DNA of 64,000 nt from Alterileibacterium massiliense (GCF_900104645.1 NZ_FNWE01000002.1:945289-1009288); one strand, 5' to 3'. Shown: positions 44,490-53,122, numbered from the stretch's first letter. Notes: generated by a model not told the origin, from the sequence alone. Translations and numbers: made by a program.

Positions 44490-45332
44490 TTAACACCCAT
44501 ATTGTTTCATTTCAATTATATTCACTATATATTTTAATAACTCGGCATTGCTCGGTCTTTTTTTATATCTTTCAAAAAGACTTCCTCTAATTTGATTTTT
44601 TATTATTGTCTTTTTCCATGCTTCTGTAATTGCGTGCCTTATGTCATATTCAATAGAATACTCCGACAATCCTTTTTCCTTTGCAATTTCAGGATATATA
44701 TGTTTAGACATCGTGCAGTCAGATCCATACTTTAAAATAATAATTTCAATGGCATTTATCATATGTGAAAATCCTAGGTGAGAAGTGGAAAAATTTGATT
44801 TAAGTAGCAATTTGTTAACTTCATTTAAAATATTTATTTTTCTATCTTTTTCAATTAAATTGTATGTCATTTTTCTTAATTTCTCATAATCTTTAAATTT
44901 TATATCCTCTTTTTTATTCTCAAATTTAATACCTAAGTTAAAGCAAGTACAATACATGGAAATTCTCGCAAGTATTGTATTCTTTGTAACAGGCTTATAA
45001 ATAAAATCATTCGCTCCATTATTAATTGCTACTTCTGAAATGAAATCATCTCTAATATCAGACATCATTATCACATATGGTCTATCTTCTTTATTTAAGT
45101 TATTTAAATCTCTTAGGACATCAAATCCCCCTTTTATTGGCATTGCGTCATCTAAAACCAAAATATCCGGTTTATACTTCTCAATCATTTCTTGAACAAA
45201 TGCTCCATTATTAAGCTTAAATAATATATTACATTGTTCATTTTCACTTATCCATTCTGATAACATTTCTCTAATTAAATCACTATCATCTATCAAGCCA
45301 ATGTTAACCTTTTTTATATTTAAAATATTCAT
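44490..45332 (-). CDS. spo0A: Spo0A-type response regulator (diverged)
   Basis: The 280-residue protein has a receiver domain (acidic pair Asp15/Asp16, phosphoacceptor Asp61 in VLDDAMPIKGG, Ser91, Lys113 in YKPV) and a C-terminal Spo0A DNA-binding domain (IYPEIAKEKGLSEYSIEYDIRHAITEAWKK and RPSNAELLKYIVNIIE). The receiver and linker are less conserved than in typical Spo0A, but the recognition helix region (IRHAI.EAW) is kept. Spo0A controls entry into sporulation and other stationary-phase genes. Here it is not next to spoIVB, its usual neighbour, but between comEA and ynzC. No other sporulation gene is seen in the window. A possible 0A-like sequence TTTTTCGAAGT lies upstream at 45367-45377 (weak). 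Confidence 0.85.
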   Translation of the reverse strand: MNILNIKKVNIGLIDDSDLIREMLSEWISENEQCNILFKLNNGAFVQEMIEKYKPDILVLDDAMPIKGGFDVLRDLNNLNKEDRPYVIMMSDIRDDFISEVAINNGANDFIYKPVTKNTILARISMYCTCFNLGIKFENKKEDIKFKDYEKLRKMTYNLIEKDRKINILNEVNKLLLKSNFSTSHLGFSHMINAIEIIILKYGSDCTMSKHIYPEIAKEKGLSEYSIEYDIRHAITEAWKKTIIKNQIRGSLFERYKKRPSNAELLKYIVNIIEMKQYGC

Positions 45333-45384
45333 AATATCCTCCTTATTATCTTTATATACTTTAGATACTTCGAAAAATATATGT

Positions 45385-45981
45385 TTATACGCATATCAAG
45401 TCTTTTAATTTATTATATGTAGCCATTCCTATGCCGTTAACATTCTTTAGATCTTCTATCTTTGTAAAATTATTATTATCACGATAATTTATTATCTTTT
45501 CCGCAGTGACCTCCCCAATGCCTGGCAATTTTAGTAATTCTTCTTTAGAAGCTGTATTGATATTCACGAGATTATTTCCATTAGAAATACTTTCTTTATC
45601 CATACTTTGAGAACTTCTTGAAGATGGTATAATTATCTTCTCACCATCTTTCACATATCTTGCCTGATTGATAGAATTAATATTTGCTTCCTCTTTTAAT
45701 CCTCCAGCTTTATCAATTATTTCATATAACCTCACCCTTCCTTTCATCTTATATATTCCTGGATTCTTTATTTCACCGCTAATATCAATTACGATATTAT
45801 CTTCTATTTTTTCTGTTTTAACATCTTTATTTTTATTATCATCAGCTATAACCTTTGTATTTGGCTTTGCTGTCCACTTTATAATCAAAGATGAAATTAA
45901 AATTATTGCTAATATAATTATCTTAAAAACAGTTTTTTTATCTATCTCATATTTAAGCAATAAGCCTCTAATTTTTTCCAT
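45385..45981 (-). CDS. comEA: ComEA family competence DNA-binding protein
   Basis: The 198-residue protein has an N-terminal membrane helix (about 19-36), an SLBB domain (DISGEIKNPGIYKMKGRVRLYEIIDKAGGL) and a C-terminal pair of helix-hairpin-helix motifs (NINTASKEELLKLPGIGEVTAEKIINYR and VNGIGMATYNKLKDL). ComEA binds incoming double-stranded DNA outside the membrane in natural transformation. comEB/comEC are not in the window. A good promoter and a GGAGG site precede it. Confidence 0.92.
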   Translation of the reverse strand: MEKIRGLLLKYEIDKKTVFKIIILAIILISSLIIKWTAKPNTKVIADDNKNKDVKTEKIEDNIVIDISGEIKNPGIYKMKGRVRLYEIIDKAGGLKEEANINSINQARYVKDGEKIIIPSSRSSQSMDKESISNGNNLVNINTASKEELLKLPGIGEVTAEKIINYRDNNNFTKIEDLKNVNGIGMATYNKLKDLICV

Positions 45982-46008
45982 AGTAATCGCCTCCTCGTAT
46001 TTTTGTAA

Positions 46009-46037
46009 ATACTATAAAAGGCTACTTAAATTTTCAA
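46009..46037 (-). promoter_or_regulatory. Promoter for comEA
   Basis: Minus-strand TTGAAA (46032-46037) and TAGTAT (46009-46014) are 17 bases apart, about 30 bases before the comEA ATG. Confidence 0.6.
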
Positions 46038-46079
46038 ATTTATAAAAATGTTAAATATCTATAAATCCTTTCCATATTT

Positions 46080-46108
46080 ACTTAAATATTAACAAAGAAT
46101 ATTTAAGT
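46080..46108. repeat. Perfect 11-bp inverted repeat upstream of comEA
   Basis: ACTTAAATATT (46080-46090) and AATATTTAAGT (46098-46108) are exact inverted copies 7 bases apart, about 45 bases upstream of the comEA -35. It could bind a dimeric regulator or form a hairpin; no T-run follows, so it does not look like a terminator. The rest of the 285-base comEA-obg gap holds only the comEA promoter and the obg terminator. Confidence 0.55.
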
Positions 46109-46152
46109 GTTTAAAATTTGTTGATTAATAAATATATAAAAATTTTTAAAAT

Positions 46153-46189
46153 AAATAAAAAAAAGATGCATGAATTAATACATCTTTTT
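46153..46189 (-). terminator. Terminator after obg
   Basis: On the minus strand, AAAAAGATG and CATCTTTTT arms (46181-46189 and 46160-46168) form a stem around a 12-base loop, followed by a T-rich tract. The stem is AT-rich but the U-tract is long. It ends the obg transcript about 80 bases after the stop. Confidence 0.65.
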
Positions 46190-46266
46190 CAAAAATACAT
46201 ATATCTAGTGTGTATATAAAAAATAAGAACAATTCTTTAAACAATAATTAAAAAAAGTAATTATAT

Positions 46267-47598
46267 TTATTCTTCGCTATCTTCAGTATAATCAAGTTCA
46301 AAGTCATTAATTTTTATTGTATCTCCTTCCTTTAAACCTAATTTTTTCAATTTCTTTATACCGCCAGCTCTCACTATATACTTATATAAATATCTTAACG
46401 AGCTTATGTCATTAAAATTTGTTGAATTAAATATCTTAGTTAATTGTTTGCCTTCTAAAACAAAGGTGCCATTTTCGTCAACAGAAGCATATAAGTTTTT
46501 ATAATCACTATCTATATTGTATTTTTCAAAGTCATATAGAGGAATTTCTTTATTTTCTGTGTCAGAATTCTGCTCTTCAATTTTTTGTTCTTCAAGCTTA
46601 TTTAAAGCAATGCCCATCAACTCTTTTATGCCCTTATTAGTAGCGGCCGAAATAGGGACAACAATTTTACCTTCTTTTTTGACTTCTTCAATAAATTCAT
46701 TATAGTTTTTTAAAATATCACTATCTAAATCATCAAAGTTTATTAAATCTATCTTATTTGCTGCAATAATTTTAACTTTCTTTTCTAATTTATCATCATA
46801 TTGTTTAAGTTCATTATTAATAATTCTATAATCTTTAAGTGGCGTACTTCCTTCACTACCAGCTGCATCTACGACATGAATTAAAATTTTTGTTCTTTCA
46901 ATATGCTTTAAAAAGGTTAGCCCTAGACCTTGACCTTTATGAGCTCCCTCAATAATTCCCGCAATATCGGCTAAAACGAAACTATTATCAACAAAGTCTA
47001 CTATTCCTAAATTAGGATCAATGGTTGTAAAATGATAATTAGCAATTTTAGGTCTTGCACTGGTTGCAACTGACAAGATTGTAGATTTTCCTACATTAGG
47101 TAAGCCAACGAGGCCTACATCAGAAATTAATTTTAATTCAAGAATTATCTCTCTTTCCTGTGCAAGTTCACCAGATTCAGCAAAATTAGGAGCTTGCCTT
47201 GTTGAACTTTTGAAATGGACATTGCCTTTTCCGCCTTTTCCACCTTTTGCTACAACTACAAAATCACCAATTGCATTTAAATCTTTAATAAGTAATCCTG
47301 TATCTTTATCAATAACCATAGTTCCAAGAGGAACCTTTATTATTAGACTTTTTCCTTTTTTACCATATTTTTTTCGCCTCATTCCATCAGAACCATTTTC
47401 AGCTTTGTATTTTCTCTTATATTTTAGATCCATAAGGGTTCTTAAGTTGTTGTCAGCAGCGATAATAACATCTCCACCATCACCGCCGTCACCGCCATCT
47501 GGGCCGCCATCTGGAACATAAGGCTCTCTTCTAAATGTAACAGCTCCATTTCCTCCCTTACCAGAGGAAACTATTATCTCAGCTTTATCTACAAACAT
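46267..47598 (-). CDS. obg: Obg family GTPase
   Basis: The 443-residue protein has the glycine-rich Obg fold (GGDGGDGGDVII, GKGGKGNVHFKSSTRQAPNFAESGE), a Ras-like G domain (GLPNVGKST, DIAGIIEGAH, NKIDL) and a C-terminal OCT domain (SLRYLYKYIVRAGGIKKLKKLGLKEGD). Obg is needed for large-subunit maturation and stress control. It follows rplU-rpmA, but a strong terminator lies between, only 33 bases before its ATG. Confidence 0.96.
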   Translation of the reverse strand: MFVDKAEIIVSSGKGGNGAVTFRREPYVPDGGPDGGDGGDGGDVIIAADNNLRTLMDLKYKRKYKAENGSDGMRRKKYGKKGKSLIIKVPLGTMVIDKDTGLLIKDLNAIGDFVVVAKGGKGGKGNVHFKSSTRQAPNFAESGELAQEREIILELKLISDVGLVGLPNVGKSTILSVATSARPKIANYHFTTIDPNLGIVDFVDNSFVLADIAGIIEGAHKGQGLGLTFLKHIERTKILIHVVDAAGSEGSTPLKDYRIINNELKQYDDKLEKKVKIIAANKIDLINFDDLDSDILKNYNEFIEEVKKEGKIVVPISAATNKGIKELMGIALNKLEEQKIEEQNSDTENKEIPLYDFEKYNIDSDYKNLYASVDENGTFVLEGKQLTKIFNSTNFNDISSLRYLYKYIVRAGGIKKLKKLGLKEGDTIKINDFELDYTEDSEE

Positions 47599-47630
47599 TT
47601 TATTATAATCCTTTAATTTAAATTTTTATT

Positions 47631-47656
47631 TAAAAAACCCCTGCTTATGCAGGGGT
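47631..47656 (-). terminator. Intrinsic terminator between rpmA and obg
   Basis: Minus-strand ACCCCTGC and GCAGGGGT pair around ATAA and are followed by TTTTTT. It is a strong GC stem ending the rplU-rpmA message; only 33 bases remain before the obg ATG, so obg must rely on readthrough or a promoter upstream of the hairpin. Confidence 0.9.
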
Positions 47657-47670
47657 CTAAGTATGTAAAT

Positions 47671-47937
47671 TTATGCTTCCTTTGCAGGTTCATATACACT
47701 TACTTTTTTGCGTTTCTTGTCATATCTTTCAAATTTAACATTTCCATCTACCTTAGAAAAAAGTGTATCATCTCCGCCAATTCCTACATTATTTCCAGGA
47801 TGGAATTTAGTTCCTCTCTGTCTTACAAGAATACTTCCTGCACTTACATATTCTCCTGCACCTACTTTCAGTCCAAGGCGTTTGGACTCGGAATCACGAC
47901 CATTTTTGGTACTACCTACTCCTTTTTTACTTGACAT
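47671..47937 (-). CDS. rpmA: Ribosomal protein bL27 without Prp-type N-terminal extension
   Basis: The 88-residue L27 lies at the peptidyl-transferase centre. It begins [22 protein letters not shown], with the ATG 7 bases from GGAGGTG. In staphylococci and many Firmicutes L27 is made with an LQFFA-type extension removed by the protease Prp (YsxB); that extension is absent here, and only 28 bases separate rplU from rpmA, leaving no room for prp. The mature N-terminus is thus made directly, after Met removal. Confidence 0.96.
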   Translation of the reverse strand: MSSKKGVGSTKNGRDSESKRLGLKVGAGEYVSAGSILVRQRGTKFHPGNNVGIGGDDTLFSKVDGNVKFERYDKKRKKVSVYEPAKEA

Positions 47938-47965
47938 ATTCGTACACCTCCCGTCCTAAAAATAA

Positions 47966-48469
47966 TTAATTAGTGCCATTAATCGCATCAATGATTTCTT
48001 GTTTTGTTGCCTTTTTGCTTATATTTATATTAGCATTTTCAGCAATAGCAAGTAACTCATCCTTTTTCATAGACATAGATACTTTAACATCATTGTCAGC
48101 AGTAGCTGATTCTGATTTATTAGTTTTAATTTCAGCTTTCTTATCTTCTGAAGATATATTATCTAAGCCAATGCTTAAAATCTTCACAGCAGTATATGGC
48201 TGCCTATGACCATTCTTTTTTCTATAGTCTTTTTTAGCCTTATACTTAAAAACTATTATCTTCTTGCCCTTGCCTTGTTCCATAACCTCAGCAGTAACCT
48301 TATATCCATCAAGATAAGGTTTTCCTACTTTTAGATTATCATCACAAATAGCAACGACCTTGTCAAAGGTTATCTCATCTCCAACCTTTGCATTGATCTT
48401 CTCTACTTGGAAAACATCGTCCTTTTGAACTCTATATTGTTTTCCACCTGTTTTAATAATTGCATACAT
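47966..48469 (-). CDS. rplU: Ribosomal protein bL21 with C-terminal HeH-like extension
   Basis: Residues 1-102 are a normal L21 ([18 protein letters not shown]..., [25 protein letters not shown]). A further 65 residues follow: a charged linker (about 103-132) and a short helical unit, [20 protein letters not shown] then [10 protein letters not shown] (about 134-164), that resembles helix-extended-loop-helix (HeH/SAP/Rho-N-like) nucleic-acid-binding modules. The start at 48469 is the family start; the frame is open 12 more codons but those run into the leader. It is the first gene of the unit and has a structured leader. Confidence 0.95.
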   Translation of the reverse strand: MYAIIKTGGKQYRVQKDDVFQVEKINAKVGDEITFDKVVAICDDNLKVGKPYLDGYKVTAEVMEQGKGKKIIVFKYKAKKDYRKKNGHRQPYTAVKILSIGLDNISSEDKKAEIKTNKSESATADNDVKVSMSMKKDELLAIAENANINISKKATKQEIIDAINGTN

Positions 48470-48474
48470 ATTAA

Positions 48475-48560
48475 TAATTTCCTCCTCATACCAGACTCGC
48501 CACACGAGGTGTGTATTTCACTAATTTATATCACTTAAAACCTCGATATGAGCGGCTAAC
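48475..48560 (-). promoter_or_regulatory. L21-type ribosomal leader RNA
   Basis: The 5' untranslated region of rplU folds: CTCATA pairs with TATGAG and the next CGAGG pairs with CCTCG, bracketing a short AT-rich loop region, and TATGAG runs into the GAGGAGG ribosome site. This arrangement and the sequence GCGAGTCTGGTATGAGGAGG match what I recall of the L21 leader of Firmicutes, thought to let L21 control its own operon. The pairing would put the ribosome site close to the stem, consistent with translational control. Confidence 0.8.
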
Positions 48561-48566
48561 CATTGC

Positions 48567-48595
48567 ATTTTAACATTAAATGCTTGAATTGTCAA
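48567..48595 (-). promoter_or_regulatory. Promoter for rplU-rpmA
   Basis: Minus-strand TTGACA (48590-48595, consensus) and TAAAAT (48567-48572) are 17 bases apart. Transcription would start near the beginning of the L21 leader, about 90 bases before the rplU ATG. Confidence 0.8.
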
Positions 48596-48603
48596 TATTT
48601 TTA

Positions 48604-49686
48604 TTATTCTATTACAACTCCGTCTTCATCTACTTTTATTTCTTCTTTTTCATCTTTTTTGGGCTTTAATATATCTAAAAGCTTGGTTTTAATCTCTTTA
48701 AGAATTTCTTCATTGTCTGCTAGGAATGTTTTTACATTTTCTCTGCCCTGACCAATTCTCTGTCCATCATAGCTATACCATGAGCCTGCCTTATCGATTA
48801 TCTCATTATCTACTGCAGCGTCCATAATATCTCCTGTCACACTAACTCCTTCGCCAAACATAATATCAAATTCAGTCTTGCGGAATGGTGGTGCAACTTT
48901 ATTTTTAACAATTTTAACCTTTGTTCTATTTCCAAGGGTTTCATCACCACTTTTTATTGCTTCACCCTTTCTAACCTCAAGCCTCATAGTAGCATAAAAC
49001 TTTAATGCTCTACCTCCTGTTGTAGTCTCAGGATTTCCATAACTTATGCCTATCTTTTCACGAAGCTGATTAATAAATATTACGCAGGTGTTAGATTTAT
49101 TAACAGCTCCAGCGATTTTTCTAAGTGCTTGCGACATTAGCCTTGCCTGTAATCCGACATGGGAATCTCCCATCTCCCCCTGTATCTCAGCTCTTGGAAC
49201 AAGGGCTGCAACCGAGTCGATAACAATAATATCTATTGCTCCGCTCCTTGAAAGCATCTCGCATATCTCTAAGGCCTGTTCTCCAGTGTCTGGCTGAGAA
49301 ACTAAAAGTTCATCGACATCAACACCTAGACTTCTAGCATAAACAGGATCTAGGGCGTGCTCAGCATCTATAAAGGCAGCCTTTCCATTCATCTTCTGTG
49401 CCTCGGCAACTGCATGTAGTGCAAGCGTTGTCTTACCAGATGACTCAGGACCATATATCTCTATAATTCTACCTCTAGGATACCCTCCTACTCCTGTTGC
49501 CATGTCTAGGCTTATTGAACCTGTAGGAATAACTTCGACATTTGTCTTGATGCTATCATCTCCCATTCTCATGATAGCACCCTTTCCATATTGTTTTTCA
49601 ATCATCTCCAAGGCTTCTTTGAGTGCCTTATCTTTATCACTAGTATCTATATTTAATTTATTAATCTTATTTGACTTGTTTGCCAT
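48604..49686 (-). CDS. recA: Recombinase RecA
   Basis: The 360-residue protein has Walker [11 protein letters not shown], the EHALDPVYA block, [18 protein letters not shown] and the [29 protein letters not shown] loop. It forms filaments on single-stranded DNA for recombination and LexA cleavage. GGAGG precedes the ATG. It follows cinA but has its own SOS-type promoter about 175 bases upstream. The gene usually found after recA in Firmicutes (rny, RNase Y) is absent; rplU follows. Confidence 0.98.
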   Translation of the reverse strand: MANKSNKINKLNIDTSDKDKALKEALEMIEKQYGKGAIMRMGDDSIKTNVEVIPTGSISLDMATGVGGYPRGRIIEIYGPESSGKTTLALHAVAEAQKMNGKAAFIDAEHALDPVYARSLGVDVDELLVSQPDTGEQALEICEMLSRSGAIDIIVIDSVAALVPRAEIQGEMGDSHVGLQARLMSQALRKIAGAVNKSNTCVIFINQLREKIGISYGNPETTTGGRALKFYATMRLEVRKGEAIKSGDETLGNRTKVKIVKNKVAPPFRKTEFDIMFGEGVSVTGDIMDAAVDNEIIDKAGSWYSYDGQRIGQGRENVKTFLADNEEILKEIKTKLLDILKPKKDEKEEIKVDEDGVVIE

Positions 49687-49860
49687 CTTTCCTCCTAATC
49701 CATTGATTTTTCACTAAATCTAAATTTTTATAAAACGATTCTAGATTATACATAATAAAAACATTGAATATTTTACAAGATAAAACTATTTAAGATTTTA
49801 CATATATATATTTTTTTAAAATAGTAGATTTTTATTTCAACTTACTAAACTTACCACTTA

Positions 49861-49889
49861 ATTATATAGGTTTACGAATATATGTTCAA
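49861..49889 (-). promoter_or_regulatory. recA promoter overlapping a LexA-type SOS box
   Basis: Minus-strand TTGAAC (49884-49889) and TATAAT (49861-49866) are 17 bases apart. The -35 overlaps TGAACATATATTCG (49875-49888), which matches the Gram-positive LexA box CGAAC-N4-GTTCG in 12 of 14 positions when set against CGAACATATGTTCG. Repressor binding would block the promoter. The transcript would have an untranslated leader near 165 bases, in which I see no clear fold. Confidence 0.7.
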
Positions 49890-49916
49890 TTATATTTAAG
49901 CATATATTTAGCAAAT

Positions 49917-51161
49917 TTAGTTTAATTTTGAGATCTCTTCACTTAATATGTCATTTGCTAATTTTAACATCATAAGAGAAAAATATCTTCGATTCCATTT
50001 TCTATTGTTTCTTCTGGTCTTTACTTCTTTATATCCATGTTTTTCCCCATAGGAATAACCAATGTAAGCAGTTCCAGCATCGCCATCCTTAGATTCTTCA
50101 GCAATTCCAGTGATTGAAAGTGCCAAATCACTGCCAGAAACCTTTCTTACCCCCTCTGCCATCTCGACTGAAACCTCAGGGCTTACTACTCCATACTCTT
50201 TTATTGTTAAAGGAGATACACCAAGTTCATCCACCTTTGAATTATTACTATAGGTAATAAATGATTTTTCAAAAATAGAAGATGCTCCTGAAACATCTGT
50301 AATCATTCCTGAAAATAGACCGCCAGTGCAGGACTCTGCAGAAGAAATCTTCCAACCAAGGATTTTTAGTTTCTTTAGAACTACTTCATTTAATTCTTCA
50401 TCTTCATAGCTATAAATAATGCCAGGTGCTAATTTTTCTATCTTAGATATTATGTCATCTACTGCAATTTTTGCTTCTTCCATATTATCTCTCTTTGAAG
50501 CAATTCTGATTGTACACTCGCCTTCTTTGGCATAAGTTGCAATGGTTGGATCGGTCTGTTTATCTATGATTGGCATTAAAACAGTCTCAAGATTGGACTC
50601 ACCAATTCCTATAGTTCTTATTACCCTGTAGTACATCTTTTTATTACCATGAGCGAGCTTCATCAAATAATCTTTTAATCCATTATTGAAAATCCAATTC
50701 ACCTCAATTGGAGGTCCAGGTAAGCTTACGATAATATTATTATTTTTTTTAATTGCAAAAGCAGGAGCTGTACCCGCCTCATTGAGAAAAATCTTTGCAT
50801 TAATGGGCATATTAGCCTGTTTTAGGTTGTTAGAAGTCATATTCCTATCTTTGAACTTTCTAAGAAGAAACCTATATGCTTCTTCATTCCTTTCAATTCC
50901 AATTCCCAAAGAACTTGAAATTACTTCCTTTGTCAAATCATCCTGTGTAGGTCCAAGCCCTCCTGTCGTTATTATCAGCTCTGTTTCATCCATTGCCCTA
51001 TATAGGGTTTCTCTAAGTCTTTTGGGATTATCTCCAACGACAAAATGAAATAAGACATCGTAGCCCATCAAGTTAAGATGTCTTGAAAGATATGCAGAGT
51101 TTGTATTAACTATTTGACCGAACAAAAGCTCAGTTCCTACTGAAATAATTGATGCTCTCAT
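49917..51161 (-). CDS. cinA: CinA family protein (nicotinamide mononucleotide deamidase domain)
   Basis: The 414-residue protein has an N-terminal molybdopterin-binding-like (COG1058) domain (ISVGTELLFGQIVNTNSAYLS, TTGGLGPTQDDLTKE, LPGPPIEVNWIF) and a C-terminal CinA/PncC domain (SSAESCTGGLFSGMITDVSGAS, YSNNSKVDELGV, GIAEESKDGDAGTAYIGY). The latter is an NMN deamidase in other bacteria and the former an ADP-ribose pyrophosphatase. It lies between pgsA and recA, the conserved competence-related order. Confidence 0.95.
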   Translation of the reverse strand: MRASIISVGTELLFGQIVNTNSAYLSRHLNLMGYDVLFHFVVGDNPKRLRETLYRAMDETELIITTGGLGPTQDDLTKEVISSSLGIGIERNEEAYRFLLRKFKDRNMTSNNLKQANMPINAKIFLNEAGTAPAFAIKKNNNIIVSLPGPPIEVNWIFNNGLKDYLMKLAHGNKKMYYRVIRTIGIGESNLETVLMPIIDKQTDPTIATYAKEGECTIRIASKRDNMEEAKIAVDDIISKIEKLAPGIIYSYEDEELNEVVLKKLKILGWKISSAESCTGGLFSGMITDVSGASSIFEKSFITYSNNSKVDELGVSPLTIKEYGVVSPEVSVEMAEGVRKVSGSDLALSITGIAEESKDGDAGTAYIGYSYGEKHGYKEVKTRRNNRKWNRRYFSLMMLKLANDILSEEISKLN

Positions 51162-51210
51162 GGCAACCCTTTCCTAAGTCAATTATTGCAAGTATATTTT
51201 GAGAAGGTAT

Positions 51211-51741
51211 TTATTTATTTTTAAATACTTTTCTATTTTTTATTATATATTCAAAGCCCGAATAGACTGTCATTATTAGTGACGCATATAAGAAAATATA
51301 AGCTATTATGGTAATTATAGTTGAAGATATTACATTCAAAAATAAAAGAGTAATTACGGCAATCATCTGTAAAACAGTCTTTATTTTCCCGCTTTTTGCT
51401 GCAGCTATAACAAGTCCGTCTGAAGCAGCAACAGTCCTCATTCCTGAAACTGTAAATTCTCTAGCTAGGATTATAATCAAAATCCAAGCTGGTATCATAC
51501 CATTCTCAACCATAAGAGCAAAGGCTGAGTAAACTAAAATTTTATCTGCAAGTGGATCCATTATCTTGCCAAAATTTGTTACAAGTCCTCTTGACCTTGC
51601 AATTTTTCCATCAAGCAAATCTGTTAGTGAAGCAAGGCAAAATAATAAAATCGCAATCCAAAAATGCTTTTCTATAAAAGCTAGTACAAAAAGAGGAACT
51701 GCTAAAACTCTTGCCATAGTTAATTTATTAGGTAAATTCAT
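51211..51741 (-). CDS. pgsA: CDP-diacylglycerol--glycerol-3-phosphate 3-phosphatidyltransferase
   Basis: The 176-residue membrane protein has the CDP-alcohol phosphotransferase motif DLLDGKIARSRGLVTNFGKIMDPLADK arranged as D-x2-DG-x2-AR-x8-G-x3-D-x3-D. It makes phosphatidylglycerol phosphate. The ATG at 51741 is chosen: it follows GGAGG within the end of rimO and gives the family start MNLPNKLTMAR; the frame is open 18 codons further inside rimO. The start is 4 bases after the rimO stop. Confidence 0.95.
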   Translation of the reverse strand: MNLPNKLTMARVLAVPLFVLAFIEKHFWIAILLFCLASLTDLLDGKIARSRGLVTNFGKIMDPLADKILVYSAFALMVENGMIPAWILIIILAREFTVSGMRTVAASDGLVIAAAKSGKIKTVLQMIAVITLLFLNVISSTIITIIAYIFLYASLIMTVYSGFEYIIKNRKVFKNK

Positions 51742-51745
51742 ATCT

Positions 51746-53122
51746 TTAATCCTCCACTTCACTTCCAATAAGATCATATTCCATAGCATCTTCAATTATT
51801 ACTTTAATAATATCACCTATTCTATGTTCCCTGTCGCTTGTAATTGTAATTTCACAGTCCACCTCAGGTGCATCGCTTCTACTTCTTCCGATATATGTGA
51901 AAATTGGTTCGGATGATTCAATGCTTTCCGCAATACTGCCCCCATCAATTTCATCAATTATCACTTCCATTATTTGCCCAATTTTTTCTTTATTCTTTTT
52001 TAAGCTAATTTTCATCTGTTCATTCATAATAGATGCAAGCCTTTGGTCTTTTATATCATCATCTATTTTATTATCCAACTTAAAGGCTTCTGTTCCATCT
52101 TCATCAGAATATTTGAACACCCCAACCCTATCTAGCTTATTTTCTTTAATAAAGTCCATAAGCTCACTGAAATCTTCTGATGTTTCACCTGGGAAACCAA
52201 CTAGCAAGGTGGTTCTAATGCACATATCTGGTATTATTTCTCTTATCATATCAATTGTATTTTTAATGCTCTTTGAACTCGATTTTCTATTCATAGACTT
52301 GAGAATATTATCCGATATATGCTGAATAGGAATATCTAGATAATTACATATCTTTGGTTCGCTTTTAATGGTTTCTATCAGTTCTCTGGTAATATTGTCA
52401 TCATACATATACATAAGTCTAATCCATCGAATTCCATCTAGCTTGCAAAGTTCTTTAATTAGACTTACCAGTTTTATTTCTCCATACAAATCTCTTCCAT
52501 ATACCGACAGATCTTGAGCAATTAAAATAATCTCTTTTACTCCTTTAGAGGCTAAATCATGAGCTTCTCTAATGACATTTTCTAATTTTTTACTTCTATA
52601 TGGACCTCTTATTACAGGTATAACACAAAAAGCACAGGTATTATTGCATCCCTCTGCTACCTTGAGAAATGCTGAATGCACACCTGTTTCTAAATTCCTT
52701 TTATTATATTCAAGAGAGGTGCTTGGCTCATCACCTACAATATCTATTTCTTCAAATTCTAAAGATTGCTCAGAGGTAAGTTTAGTGATTATATCGGGTA
52801 ATTTATCATATTCATTAACCCCTGCGAAAAGATCAACCTCAGGAATCTCCTTCAGTAATTCATCGTGGTATCTCTTAGAAAGACAGCCACATACGATAAG
52901 CTTTTTATCTTCGCCCTTTATCTTCCCCATTTCAAGTATATGATTTATTGATTCTATCTTAGCATCTTCAATAAAACCGCAGGTATTTACGATCAAAATA
53001 TCTGCATCTTCTGGAGAGTCAATCATTTCAAAGCCTTTTTCAATTAAAGATGCTAAAAGAACTTCAGAATCATATTCATTTTTAGCACAGCCAAGCGTAT
53101 CAATATATACACTTTTATTCAT
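51746..53122 (-). CDS. rimO: Ribosomal protein uS12 methylthiotransferase RimO
   Basis: The 458-residue radical SAM enzyme adds a methylthio group to Asp of S12. It has the UPF0004 domain with VYIDTLGCAKNEYDSEVL and conserved cysteines (VNTCGF, VCGCL), the cluster motif CNNTCAFCVIP and a C-terminal TRAM domain. VYIDTLGCAKN distinguishes RimO from MiaB. It overlaps ftsK by 8 bases. Confidence 0.95.
   Translation of the reverse strand: MNKSVYIDTLGCAKNEYDSEVLLASLIEKGFEMIDSPEDADILIVNTCGFIEDAKIESINHILEMGKIKGEDKKLIVCGCLSKRYHDELLKEIPEVDLFAGVNEYDKLPDIITKLTSEQSLEFEEIDIVGDEPSTSLEYNKRNLETGVHSAFLKVAEGCNNTCAFCVIPVIRGPYRSKKLENVIREAHDLASKGVKEIILIAQDLSVYGRDLYGEIKLVSLIKELCKLDGIRWIRLMYMYDDNITRELIETIKSEPKICNYLDIPIQHISDNILKSMNRKSSSKSIKNTIDMIREIIPDMCIRTTLLVGFPGETSEDFSELMDFIKENKLDRVGVFKYSDEDGTEAFKLDNKIDDDIKDQRLASIMNEQMKISLKKNKEKIGQIMEVIIDEIDGGSIAESIESSEPIFTYIGRSRSDAPEVDCEITITSDREHRIGDIIKVIIEDAMEYDLIGSEVED

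Noticed and set aside
45367-45377. 0A box upstream of spo0A (TTTTTCGAAGT)
   Set aside because: It matches the Spo0A site only partly and a single weak site in AT-rich DNA is expected by chance.
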